Source: Comamonadaceae bacterium (GTDB taxonomy: Bacteria > Pseudomonadota > Gammaproteobacteria > Burkholderiales > Burkholderiaceae). Taken from it: DNA of 8,148 bases. How positions within the stretch are numbered: position 1 is the first letter of the stretch; the number at the start of each line of letters is the position of its first letter. This document shows, piece by piece, positions 1 through 6,373 of the stretch. The notes beneath the pieces were generated by a model, which was not told where the DNA came from, ran no database searches, and saw only the letters and a program-made list of their open reading frames with translations. The position numbers were made by a program, and so were the translations under genes. The stretch lies in NCBI GenBank assembly GCA_947377705.1, contig CANCGU010000115.1:1-8148 (forward strand), read 5' to 3'.

Positions 1-674
1 TTGGTCGTCGTGACGGCAAAGGCCTTCACAGTTTTGGCCTCAATTTGGCTGGTCGTGTTGGTGGTTTGGTCACACAACAAATCGATTTGCCCGCCCATCA
101 AGTCGTTCATGGCAGGCGCCGTGCCTTTGTACGGGACGGTTGTCATGTCTGTTTTGAGGGCGTTTTGAAACAGCAAGCCACACAGGTGTGAGGCAGCGCC
201 CAATCCCGCGTTACCCAAGTTAACAGTGCCTTTGTTTTGCGCAATCCACGCTTGCAACTCTTTGAAGTTGGTCGCAGGCAATGTGGGACGACCGATCAAG
301 GTCATCGGCACTTCGTTGACCATGCCCAAGTACTCGAAGTCTTCGGTGGTGTTGTAAGGCATCTTGCGATACAGGGCAGGCGATGTGGCCATGCCGATGT
401 GATGCAAGAGAACGGTATGACCGTCCTGTGGCGCTTTGGCCACCTTGTTGGCACCAATCGTGCCGCCAGCGCCAGCCACGTTTTCAACCACCACGTTGGC
501 GCCCAAGGGCTTGCGCAGGGCTTCGGCCAAATCACGCGCCACGCGGTCTGTGGGCCCGCCCGCAGTGAACGGCACGACGATGGTGACGGGTTTGTCCTTG
601 ACGGGGAAATCGGCGGCATGAGCGCCGGTCAATACGGCCACAGCCAGCAAACTCAAAGTGAACAGTTTTTTCAT
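1..674 (-). CDS. Bug/TctC-family periplasmic substrate-binding protein, 3' end cut by window edge
   Basis: The frame is open from ATG at 674 to the window edge, giving 224 residues of a family usually about 320 long; the C-terminal third is missing. Residues 1-20 (MKKLFTLSLLAVAVLTGAHA) form a classic Sec signal peptide with an AHA cleavage site, so the protein is periplasmic. Family landmarks follow: VPFTAGGPTDRVAR (34-47), the glycine-rich VVENVAGAGGTIGA (62-75), APQDGHTVLL (81-90) and VPYKGTAPAMNDLMGGQIDLL (from 180). These match the Bug (Bordetella uptake gene) group of binding proteins, which capture carboxylates and other small organic molecules, sometimes for a TctAB membrane partner. 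No TctA/TctB gene is visible here. An AAGGAGA ribosome site (679-685) fixes the start. It lies 106 bases downstream of the PaaK-like gene, so it may be transcribed separately. The ligand is not predictable; orphan Bug genes are very numerous in Burkholderiales. Confidence 0.93.
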   Translation of the reverse strand, partial: MKKLFTLSLLAVAVLTGAHAADFPVKDKPVTIVVPFTAGGPTDRVARDLAEALRKPLGANVVVENVAGAGGTIGANKVAKAPQDGHTVLLHHIGMATSPALYRKMPYNTTEDFEYLGMVNEVPMTLIGRPTLPATNFKELQAWIAQNKGTVNLGNAGLGAASHLCGLLFQNALKTDMTTVPYKGTAPAMNDLMGGQIDLLCDQTTNTTSQIEAKTVKAFAVTTT

Positions 675-720
675 GAGGTCTCCTTTATGACAATGCATGA
701 TAGTAGAGCCAACATGCCTT

Positions 721-747
721 AAAAAACGGCGGGAATTACTTAAGCCG
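721..747 (-). terminator. Weak possible Rho-independent terminator after the PaaK-like gene
   Basis: On the minus strand, CGGC (747-744) can pair with GCCG (730-727) across a 13-base loop and is followed directly by six T residues (726-721). The position, after the last gene of the transporter cluster and before the Bug-protein gene, is right for a terminator. The stem is only four base pairs, well short of a typical intrinsic terminator, so it may be partial or non-functional. Confidence 0.22.
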
Positions 748-748
748 A

Positions 749-762
749 TTGAGGTACATCAA
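749..762. promoter_or_regulatory. Candidate FNR/CRP-family operator
   Basis: TTGAGGTACATCAA is a near-perfect dyad matching nine of the ten fixed bases of the FNR/ANR consensus TTGAT-N4-ATCAA. Its centre is about 81 bases upstream of the Bug-protein start, a plausible place for an activator site in front of a 5' leader. No convincing -10 box sits at the ideal distance; the T-rich minus-strand run at 721-726 is the nearest. A single short motif can arise by chance, so this is a suggestion only. Confidence 0.3.
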
Positions 763-780
763 CTCTGCCGCAAATAGGAA

Positions 781-2025
781 TTACTGGTAAGTACGCGCGT
801 CTTCGATGACCTTGCCATCGTTGGGCAAGCTGCCCACGGCAACCAGCGTCACATCGGCGCGCAACTTGGTGATGTCGCGCACGGCATCACCAATTTTTGC
901 AGTCAGACCTTCGGTGTCTGATGCTTCGACTTTGAGACTCATCTGGTCATTGGCCATTTCACCCGTCACCACCAAACGCGCACGTTTGATTTCGGGGAAA
1001 CGTTTGACCACCTCGGCCACTTGGCCCGGATGCACAAACATGCCGCGCACTTTGGTGGTTTGGTCGGCTCGGCCCATCCACCCTTTGATGCGCACATTGG
1101 TGCGACCTGTGGGGCATGGACCTGGCAGCACAGCCGACAAGTCACCCGTGCCAAAACGGATCAAGGGGTAATCCGGGTTGAGCGACGTCACCACCAACTC
1201 ACCCACTTCACCCTCGGGCACGGGGTCGCCCGTGCCTGGACGAACGATTTCAACAATCACACCCTCGTCCAGCACCAAGCCTTCGCGGGCTTCAGTCTCG
1301 TACGCAATCAAGCCGAGGTCTGCCGTGGCGTAACACTGGTAGCCCGCGACACCGCGCTCGGCTAGCCAATCGCGCAAGCTGGGAGGAAACGCTTCGCCAG
1401 ACACCAAGGCTTTGGTGACGCTGGGTAACTTGACACCCATCTCGGTGGCTTTTTCAACAATGATTTTTAAGAAGCTGGGCGTGCCGATGTAGCCTGCGGG
1501 CTTCAACTCGGCCATCGCGCCCACTTGTTGCTCGGTCTGGCCAGTGCCACCTGCAAACACGGTGCAACCGATGGCATGTGCGCCCGTTTCCATCATCGAG
1601 CCCGCAGGCGTGAAGTGGTAGCTGAAGCAGTTGTGGGCGAGTTCGCCTGCGCGAAAACCTGCGGCGTAAATGGCACGGGCCATACGCCAGTAGTCTGAGC
1701 GTGCGCCTTCGGGTTCGTAAATGGTGCCGGGGCTGGCAAACACGCGTGGCATGGCTTTGCCAAAACCAATCGCGGCAAAGCCACCAAACACGTTGGTGGC
1801 ACGTTGCTCTTGTTGTTGTGCCAGCAACTCGTACTTGCGAATCACGGGCAGCTTGGCCAAGGCTTCGCGGCTGGTGATGCTGGCTGCATTCACGCCCGCC
1901 AATGACTTGGCAAATGCAGGCGAATTTTTTTGTGCATGCGCCACTTGCGCAGGCAATGCGGCCATGAGCGCGGCTTCGCGCTCGATAGGGTGACGGGTTT
2001 CGAGCGCGTCGTAATGCTTTGACAT
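781..2025 (-). CDS. PaaK-like AMP-forming carboxylate-CoA ligase (divergent)
   Basis: This 414-residue protein of the adenylate-forming superfamily most resembles phenylacetate-CoA ligases, slightly shorter than PaaK (about 437). It should activate a carboxylic acid with ATP to an acyl-adenylate and then a CoA thioester in the cytoplasm. Visible motifs are SGEAFPPSLRDWL (209-221), YATADLG (232-238) at the position of the PaaK YGLSE motif, RFGTGDL (290-296) with the ribose-binding Asp295, the hinge IKGWMGRADQTTKVRGMFVHP (from 313), and C-terminal NDGKVIEDAR (402-411) with the likely catalytic Lys405. The nucleotide-binding loop is odd: ASPGTIYEPEG (97-107) replaces the usual SSGTTGKP. The start at 2025 is supported by AAGGAG (2036-2031) overlapping the livF stop, leaving a 9-base gap, so it is the last gene of the cluster. 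The substrate is unknown; an aromatic or related acid delivered by the adjacent importer is inferred. Reduced or altered activity is possible. Confidence 0.88.
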   Translation of the reverse strand: MSKHYDALETRHPIEREAALMAALPAQVAHAQKNSPAFAKSLAGVNAASITSREALAKLPVIRKYELLAQQQEQRATNVFGGFAAIGFGKAMPRVFASPGTIYEPEGARSDYWRMARAIYAAGFRAGELAHNCFSYHFTPAGSMMETGAHAIGCTVFAGGTGQTEQQVGAMAELKPAGYIGTPSFLKIIVEKATEMGVKLPSVTKALVSGEAFPPSLRDWLAERGVAGYQCYATADLGLIAYETEAREGLVLDEGVIVEIVRPGTGDPVPEGEVGELVVTSLNPDYPLIRFGTGDLSAVLPGPCPTGRTNVRIKGWMGRADQTTKVRGMFVHPGQVAEVVKRFPEIKRARLVVTGEMANDQMSLKVEASDTEGLTAKIGDAVRDITKLRADVTLVAVGSLPNDGKVIEDARTYQ

Positions 2026-2030
2026 AAAAG

Positions 2031-2037
2031 CTCCTTA
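2031..2037 (-). promoter_or_regulatory. Stop-embedded ribosome binding site of the PaaK-like gene
   Basis: The minus strand reads TAAGGAG, where TAA (2037-2035) is the livF stop and AAGGAG (2036-2031) is a strong Shine-Dalgarno site five bases before the ATG of the PaaK-like gene. A ribosome ending livF would stop on this site, which favours translational coupling and supports the start at 2025. Confidence 0.75.
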
Positions 2038-2844
2038 CGCCAACCAACGCTTGCGGCGTTTGTAGCTCTTGGCGTCTTTGAAGCTCTTGCGTTCGCCGCC
2101 ACCCATGCCGAGGTAAAACTCTTTCACGTCTTCGTTGTTGGCCAAATCAGAAGCAGCGCCGTCCATCACAATGCGGCCTGACTCCATGATGTAGCCATAG
2201 TCGGCGTACTTCAAAGCCATGTTGGTGTTTTGTTCGGCAATCAGGAAGGTGACTTTTTCTTTCTCGTTCAAGTCTTTGACGATGTTGAACACCTCTTCCA
2301 CGATCTGTGGCGCCAAGCCCATCGAGGGTTCGTCCAGCAACACCATGTTCGGGTTGGCCATGATGGCGCGCCCAATCGCACACATTTGTTGTTCACCGCC
2401 CGAGGTGTAGGCCGCTTGCGAGGTGCGGCGTGTTTTCAAACGAGGGAAGTAGTTGTAGACCTTTTCCAAGTTGGCTTCGATCTCGCCCTTGCTGCTGCGG
2501 GTGTAGCTGCCAGTCAGCAAGTTTTCTTCAATGGTCAAGTGGGCAAAGCAGTGACGGCCTTCCATCACTTGCACCACACCGCGCTTGACCAGATCGGCAG
2601 GCGTGAGGTTCTCGATGCGTTCACCACGAAACTCGATGCTGCCTTTGGTCACTGCACCACGTTCGCCTTGCAGCAAGTTGGAAATAGCACGCAAGGTGGT
2701 GGTTTTGCCGGCGCCATTACCGCCCAGCAAGGACACGATGCTGCCTTCTGGCACGTTGAGCGACACGCCCTTGAGCACCAAGATGACGTGGTTGTAAATG
2801 ACTTCAATGCCATTGACGTTGAGAACAATGTTGTTGGCGCTCAT
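2035..2844 (-). CDS. livF: HAAT-type ABC importer ATP-binding protein, LivF-like
   Basis: This cytoplasmic ATPase, 269 residues, powers uptake through the LivH/LivM-type channel. Walker A is GGNGAGKT (41-48), the LivF-typical VMEGRHCFAHLTIEENL follows (93-109), the ABC signature is TSGGEQQ (147-153, threonine in place of the usual leucine), and Walker B is MVLLDEP (167-173) followed by SMGLAPQ. The switch-loop position carries Gln205 in IAEQNTN rather than His, normal for LivF proteins. It is about 30 residues longer than E. coli LivF (237): a small insertion lies near 59-68, and after the usual YLG end there is a basic tail rich in Lys and Arg (251-269). The start at 2844 has only a moderate ribosome site (AAGGTAAG, 2854-2847). 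It is the second ATPase of the set, separated from livG by both permeases and the binding protein, and is followed after 9 bases by the PaaK-like ligase. The transported substrate cannot be deduced from an ATPase. Confidence 0.95.
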   Translation of the reverse strand: MSANNIVLNVNGIEVIYNHVILVLKGVSLNVPEGSIVSLLGGNGAGKTTTLRAISNLLQGERGAVTKGSIEFRGERIENLTPADLVKRGVVQVMEGRHCFAHLTIEENLLTGSYTRSSKGEIEANLEKVYNYFPRLKTRRTSQAAYTSGGEQQMCAIGRAIMANPNMVLLDEPSMGLAPQIVEEVFNIVKDLNEKEKVTFLIAEQNTNMALKYADYGYIMESGRIVMDGAASDLANNEDVKEFYLGMGGGERKSFKDAKSYKRRKRWLA

Positions 2845-2909
2845 AACTTACCTTGCTAAAAAAACGTTGTTGGGTTGGACCAAACCGCAAGCCCCCCCGA
2901 GAGCCTGGG

Positions 2910-2937
2910 GTTTGGTGGCTCAGATGAGCCACCAAAC
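2910..2937 (-). repeat. Strong stem-loop between the binding-protein gene and livF
   Basis: GTTTGGTGGCTCA (2910-2922) and TGAGCCACCAAAC (2925-2937) form a perfect 13-bp inverted repeat with only two bases between the arms; in RNA it would close as about 11-12 bp with a 4-6 base loop. On the transcribed strand it is followed by CCCC rather than a T run, so it does not look like an efficient intrinsic terminator. It lies just 3' of the periplasmic binding-protein gene, a common position for stem-loops that protect the upstream message or cause partial termination, giving more binding protein than ATPase. That role is inferred. Confidence 0.7.
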
Positions 2938-2938
2938 T

Positions 2939-2959
2939 GTCACACAGTGACGGCCGTCA
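2939..2959. repeat. Overlapping small palindromes just after the binding-protein stop
   Basis: GTCAC-ACA-GTGAC (2939-2951) is a perfect 5-bp stem with a 3-base loop, and TGACGGCCGTCA (2948-2959) is a perfect 12-base palindrome. They share four bases, so the two folds are mutually exclusive. The palindrome is two bases beyond the stop codon of the binding-protein gene. They may form part of a composite 3' structure with the larger stem-loop next to them, or the perfect palindrome could be a protein-binding site. Confidence 0.45.
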
Positions 2960-2961
2960 AA

Positions 2962-4299
2962 TTACAGCTGGCAATCTGCAGCGCTACGGCGCTGGATTTT
3001 TTTCTCAGCGGCGTATTTGTCAGCGGCAGCTTTGACCATGGGTTTCATGATTTGCTCGTCCGCTTGGTACCAGTCAGAAGACCAAACGAACTTGGCGCCA
3101 TCCCATGTGTGCATACGTGTCCATGCGCTACCCATGTGGTCTTGGCAGCTGGTCGACAAAGGACGTAACACGCCTTTGAAGCCCAAGGTGTCGAGCTTGG
3201 CTTGCGTCAAGTTGAGGTTTTCATAACCCCAGCGCGCTTGCTCGCCTGTCATGACCTTGCCTTTGCCGTAACGCTCTTGCGCGGCGCGCACACCTTCAAT
3301 GCCATACATCGCCGCTTGAACGCCACGCATGTAAAGCACATCACCCACTTCTTCGATGGGGCCTGTGCCTTGCTTTTTGCCGTGAACTTTGGCGAGAATT
3401 TCTTTCACCACGTCAGACTTCTTTTCTGCGCCGTGCTGCATCATCACCGCGGTATAGCCCTTGGCACCTTGGCCCACGTCTTTGACGTCTGGCTCAGCAC
3501 CTGCCCACCACACGCCATACATTTTTTCGCGTGGATAGCCTGTGGCTTGGGCTTCTTTCAAAGCGGTGGAGTTCATCACACCCCAACCCCAGTTGACCAC
3601 GTAGTCAGGACGGTTTTGGCGAATTTGCAACCAAGTGGATTTTTGCTCCACACCTGGGTGTGTCACAGGCAACAAGCTGAGTTGGAAGCCGTGCAAAGCG
3701 GCGCGCTCTTGCAACATAGGAATGGCTTCTTTGCCGAAGGGGCTGTCGTGGTACATCAACGCGATCTTTTTGCCCTTGAGTTTGTCAAGGCCGCCTTCAC
3801 GCTTGCCGATGTCTTGAATGATGGTGTCAGCCGCCACCCAATAGGTGCCCGCCAACGGGAAGTTCCACTTGAACACGCCGCCATCTTGTGACTCGCTGCG
3901 GCCCAAGCCGGGTGTCAAGACGGGAATCTTGTCGATCGGTGCTTTTTCAGTCAAGGCAAAGGTGATGCCGGTCGACAAAGGTTGGAACACGGTTGCGCCG
4001 CCATTCTTGCCCTTCAGACGTTCGTAACACTCCACGCCACGGTCTGTGGCGTAAGCGGTTTCACATTCTTCGTAGATAACTTTGACACCATTGATGCCAC
4101 CGCGCTCATTGGTGAGCTTGAGGTAGTCAATGAAGCCGTTGGCAAATGGAATGCCGTTAGGCGCATAAGCACCGGTGCGATACACCAGAGCAGGGAAAAA
4201 CTGCTCTTTGGCTTGTGCGGCAGCTTGCGTGCTGACCAAGCTGCCCGTGAGGGCCGCAGCAACCAAGGTCACGGCTGTGGTGATTTGATGAAATTTCAT
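2962..4299 (-). CDS. Periplasmic substrate-binding protein of HAAT-type ABC importer
   Basis: This 445-residue protein belongs to the Leu/Ile/Val-binding (Peripla_BP_6, type I fold) family and captures the substrate for the adjacent transporter. Residues 1-30 (MKFHQITTAV... to AQA) are a signal peptide with likely cleavage after Ala30. The mature part begins KEQFFPALVYRTGAYAPNG, matching the family's first strand and ligand loop, followed by GFIDYLKLTNERGGINGVKV (56-74). Four cysteines remain after export: Cys79 and Cys91 in a C-x11-C spacing, and Cys385 and Cys443 near the end, so two disulfides are plausible. It is longer than E. coli LivK/LivJ (about 345 mature), mainly from added C-terminal sequence, which argues against a plain amino-acid ligand. 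The frame extends upstream to a TTG at 4335, but the ATG at 4299 has AGGAGA at the right distance and gives a clean signal peptide. Its place between livM and livF, beside two CoA ligases, suggests a carboxylate ligand; this is inference. Confidence 0.94.
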   Translation of the reverse strand: MKFHQITTAVTLVAAALTGSLVSTQAAAQAKEQFFPALVYRTGAYAPNGIPFANGFIDYLKLTNERGGINGVKVIYEECETAYATDRGVECYERLKGKNGGATVFQPLSTGITFALTEKAPIDKIPVLTPGLGRSESQDGGVFKWNFPLAGTYWVAADTIIQDIGKREGGLDKLKGKKIALMYHDSPFGKEAIPMLQERAALHGFQLSLLPVTHPGVEQKSTWLQIRQNRPDYVVNWGWGVMNSTALKEAQATGYPREKMYGVWWAGAEPDVKDVGQGAKGYTAVMMQHGAEKKSDVVKEILAKVHGKKQGTGPIEEVGDVLYMRGVQAAMYGIEGVRAAQERYGKGKVMTGEQARWGYENLNLTQAKLDTLGFKGVLRPLSTSCQDHMGSAWTRMHTWDGAKFVWSSDWYQADEQIMKPMVKAAADKYAAEKKIQRRSAADCQL

Positions 4300-4306
4300 T
4301 GGATTG

Positions 4307-4312
4307 TCTCCT
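4307..4312 (-). promoter_or_regulatory. Ribosome binding site fixing the binding-protein start
   Basis: AGGAGA on the minus strand lies seven bases before the ATG at 4299. It decides for this start over a TTG 36 bases further upstream in the same frame, which would put a charged extension (MTFIKLLTGDNP) before the signal peptide. The 42-base livM-to-binding-protein gap holds no clear promoter or terminator. Confidence 0.75.
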
Positions 4313-4341
4313 GTTAAAAGTTTTATGAAGGTCAAGGAAAA

Positions 4342-5418
4342 TTAATGCGGGAAAGGCCACAAGCGAAGCTTTTGTTTGGCGATGGACCACAGCTTTGCCA
4401 AGCCGTGAGGCTCAACAATCAAGAACCAAACAATCAATGCGCCGAAAACCATGGACTCCACATGCGACACCGTGGCTGTGGAAATGGCGACACCAAACAC
4501 CTCACCAAACAAGGGCAAGAATTGGTTCAAAAAGATAGGCAAGATCACGATGAAAGCCGCGCCAAAGAAGCTGCCCATGATGGAGCCCATGCCGCCAATG
4601 ATGACCATGAACAGCAACTGGAAGCTGCGATCAATTGAGAACGCAGCCGGCTCCCATGAACCCAGGTGAATGAAGCCCCACAAGGCCCCTGCCACACCCA
4701 CGATGAATGAGCTGACCGCAAACGCGCTGAGCTTGGCATAAACAGGGCGAATGCCAATCACCGCAGCCGCCACGTCCATGTCGCGAATGGCCATCCACTC
4801 ACGGCCGATGGCCGAGCGGACCAAGTTTTTGGCCAACAAGCCAAACACCACGAGGAATGAGAGGCAGAACAAATACTTCTCGACCGGTGTGCCGATGGGC
4901 AAACCCATGACGCTCAAGTTAGAGACCGAAACCGAGCCTGATGCGTTGTTGTTGGTAAACCAGCCAATGCGCAAGAACGCCCAATCACAGAAAAACTGGG
5001 CAGCGAGCGTAGCAACCGCCAAATACAAGCCCTTCACACGCAAGCTAGGAATACCAAAAAAGATACCCACCAACGTGGCAAAGAAACCGCCTGACAGCAA
5101 GGCCAAGATGAGCGGCACACCCTCAATGCGGATGTAGGTGTTGTAGGCCATATAGGCCCCCACCGCCATGAAAGCGCCAGAACCCAAAGAAATCTGACCG
5201 CAATAGCCCACCAAGATGTTCACCCCCAAAGCCGCCAGCGACAGAATAAGGAAGGGAATCAAAATGGCGCGGTACATGTACTCGTCCACCATCGCAGGAA
5301 TACCGATGAAGGCGAACAGCACAAGTGCAAGGATCATCCAGCGATCTTGCGTGATCGGGAAGATCTGCTGATCCGCGCGATAGCTGGTTTTGAATTGACC
5401 GTTTTCTCTGTAAAACAT
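4342..5418 (-). CDS. livM: HAAT-type ABC importer inner-membrane permease, LivM-like
   Basis: This 358-residue polytopic membrane protein is one half of the translocation channel. A hydrophilic N-terminal segment of about 27 residues is followed by roughly eight to ten hydrophobic helices. Family landmarks are YCGQISLGSGAFMAVGAY (72-89), IPSLRVKGLYLAVATLA (123-139), the cytoplasmic coupling-loop motif GREWMAIRDMDVAAAVIGI (205-223) that contacts the ATPase, GGMGSIMGSFFGAAF (275-289), and the terminal VEPHGL (335-340). The length is in the usual range for LivM (E. coli 425, most others 320-360). A polar stretch, TNNNASGSVSVSNLS (155-169), probably lies in a periplasmic loop. The start at 5418 is supported by AAGGAG (5432-5427), which overlaps the livH stop; the gap is 12 bases. 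It should pair with the LivH-like protein and be driven by the LivG and LivF ATPases. Confidence 0.95.
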   Translation of the reverse strand: MFYRENGQFKTSYRADQQIFPITQDRWMILALVLFAFIGIPAMVDEYMYRAILIPFLILSLAALGVNILVGYCGQISLGSGAFMAVGAYMAYNTYIRIEGVPLILALLSGGFFATLVGIFFGIPSLRVKGLYLAVATLAAQFFCDWAFLRIGWFTNNNASGSVSVSNLSVMGLPIGTPVEKYLFCLSFLVVFGLLAKNLVRSAIGREWMAIRDMDVAAAVIGIRPVYAKLSAFAVSSFIVGVAGALWGFIHLGSWEPAAFSIDRSFQLLFMVIIGGMGSIMGSFFGAAFIVILPIFLNQFLPLFGEVFGVAISTATVSHVESMVFGALIVWFLIVEPHGLAKLWSIAKQKLRLWPFPH

Positions 5419-5426
5419 TTATTTTT

Positions 5427-5433
5427 CTCCTTA
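5427..5433 (-). promoter_or_regulatory. Stop-embedded ribosome binding site of livM
   Basis: TAAGGAG again merges the livH stop (TAA, 5433-5431) with the livM Shine-Dalgarno site (AAGGAG, 5432-5427), eight bases before the livM ATG. This suggests coupled translation of the two channel subunits. Confidence 0.75.
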
Positions 5434-6360
5434 CACGCGGTCAATAATTTTCTCGCCGAACAAACCTTGTGGGCGGAACAACAAGAACACCAAGGCCAGC
5501 ACATAGGCAAACCAAATCTCAATACCGCCACCCACCATCGGGCCGACATACACCTCGGAGAGCTTTTCGCCCACACCGATGATCAAACCGCCGATGATGG
5601 CGCCAGGCACGGATGTCAAGCCACCCAAAATAATCACAGGCAAGGCACGCAAAGCAACAGTGGTGAGCGAGAACTGCACGCCCATCTTGGAGCCCCAGAT
5701 GATGCCCGCCACGAGCGCCGTCAAACCTGCCACAAACCACACGATGACCCAAATGCGGTTGAGGGGAATACCAATCGACTGAGCGGCTTGATGGTCGTCT
5801 GCCACCGCGCGCAGCGCACGACCTGTGGTGGTTTTTTGGAAAAACATCGACAGCACAAACACCAGCAAAGCGGCAATGCAAGCGGCATAGACGTCTTCGA
5901 GGTTGATCATGACGCCACCTTCAAAGATCGAGCCCAACAAGAACACGGGGTCTTTAGGCATTCCCACATCAATCTTGTAGATGTCGCTGCCAAAGATGCC
6001 TTGACCCAAACCATCCAAGAAGTAGGTAATGCCCAAGGTGGCCATCAACAACGTGACGCCTTCTTGGTTGACCAAGTGGCGCAACACCAAGCGCTCAATG
6101 GTCCACGCCAACACAAACATGCAAGCACCTGCCAACACGAAGGCAATCACATTGGCCAAAAATTGACTGTCGATACCCAGCCAACCCGGCACCCACTCGG
6201 AGAAGCGAGCCATGGCCAACGCGGCAAACAGCACCATCGCGCCTTGTGCGAAGTTGAAAACGCCTGAAGCTTTGAAAATCAAAACAAAACCCAGCGCCAC
6301 CAATGAATACAACATGCCGGCCATCAGACCGCCAAAAAGGGCTTCTAGAAAAAATGCCAT
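5431..6360 (-). CDS. livH: HAAT-type ABC importer inner-membrane permease, LivH-like
   Basis: This 309-residue integral membrane protein matches LivH (E. coli 308). It begins directly with a hydrophobic helix and has about eight membrane segments. Landmarks are LIFKASGVFNFAQGAM (27-42), the coupling-loop motif GRALRAVADDHQAAQSIGI (180-198) that docks on the ATPase, ILGGLTSVPGAIIGGLIIG (244-262), and the C-terminal FRPQGLFGEK (295-304), nearly invariant in LivH. The same frame stays open about 38 codons upstream, into the end of livG, but that extension is low-complexity and lacks a ribosome site. The ATG at 6360 has AAGGA (6372-6368) seven bases before it, and starts with the expected MAFFLEALFGGLMAGMLYSL. 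The gap to livG is 10 bases. With the LivM-like protein it forms the heterodimeric channel. Confidence 0.95.
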   Translation of the reverse strand: MAFFLEALFGGLMAGMLYSLVALGFVLIFKASGVFNFAQGAMVLFAALAMARFSEWVPGWLGIDSQFLANVIAFVLAGACMFVLAWTIERLVLRHLVNQEGVTLLMATLGITYFLDGLGQGIFGSDIYKIDVGMPKDPVFLLGSIFEGGVMINLEDVYAACIAALLVFVLSMFFQKTTTGRALRAVADDHQAAQSIGIPLNRIWVIVWFVAGLTALVAGIIWGSKMGVQFSLTTVALRALPVIILGGLTSVPGAIIGGLIIGVGEKLSEVYVGPMVGGGIEIWFAYVLALVFLLFRPQGLFGEKIIDRV

Positions 6361-6367
6361 GTTCTTG

Positions 6368-6373
6368 TCCTTA
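6368..6373 (-). promoter_or_regulatory. Stop-embedded ribosome binding site of livH
   Basis: TAAGGA combines the livG stop (TAA, 6373-6371) with the Shine-Dalgarno site of livH (AAGGA, 6372-6368), seven bases before the ATG at 6360. It decides the short start of livH over an upstream in-frame extension that would overlap livG by about 100 bases. Confidence 0.7.

Noticed and set aside
2230..2859. Plus-strand open frame of 209 codons opposite livF
   Set aside because: Shadow of the livF coding strand; low-information composition and no homology I can recognise.
2857..2863. Run of seven T on the minus strand before livF as a terminator
   Set aside because: The strong stem-loop lies nearly 50 bases upstream of it and no GC-rich stem directly precedes the T run, so termination here is unlikely and livF needs read-through.
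4300..4335. Upstream TTG start giving a 12-residue extension of the binding protein
   Set aside because: It has no ribosome site and would put charged residues before the signal peptide; the ATG at 4299 has a strong AGGAGA at the proper distance.
5347..6267. Long plus-strand open frame of 306 codons opposite livH and livM
   Set aside because: It lies wholly antisense to two well-supported membrane protein genes, is rich in His, Gln and Asn as expected from reversed hydrophobic codons, shows no family motif and spans a gene junction.
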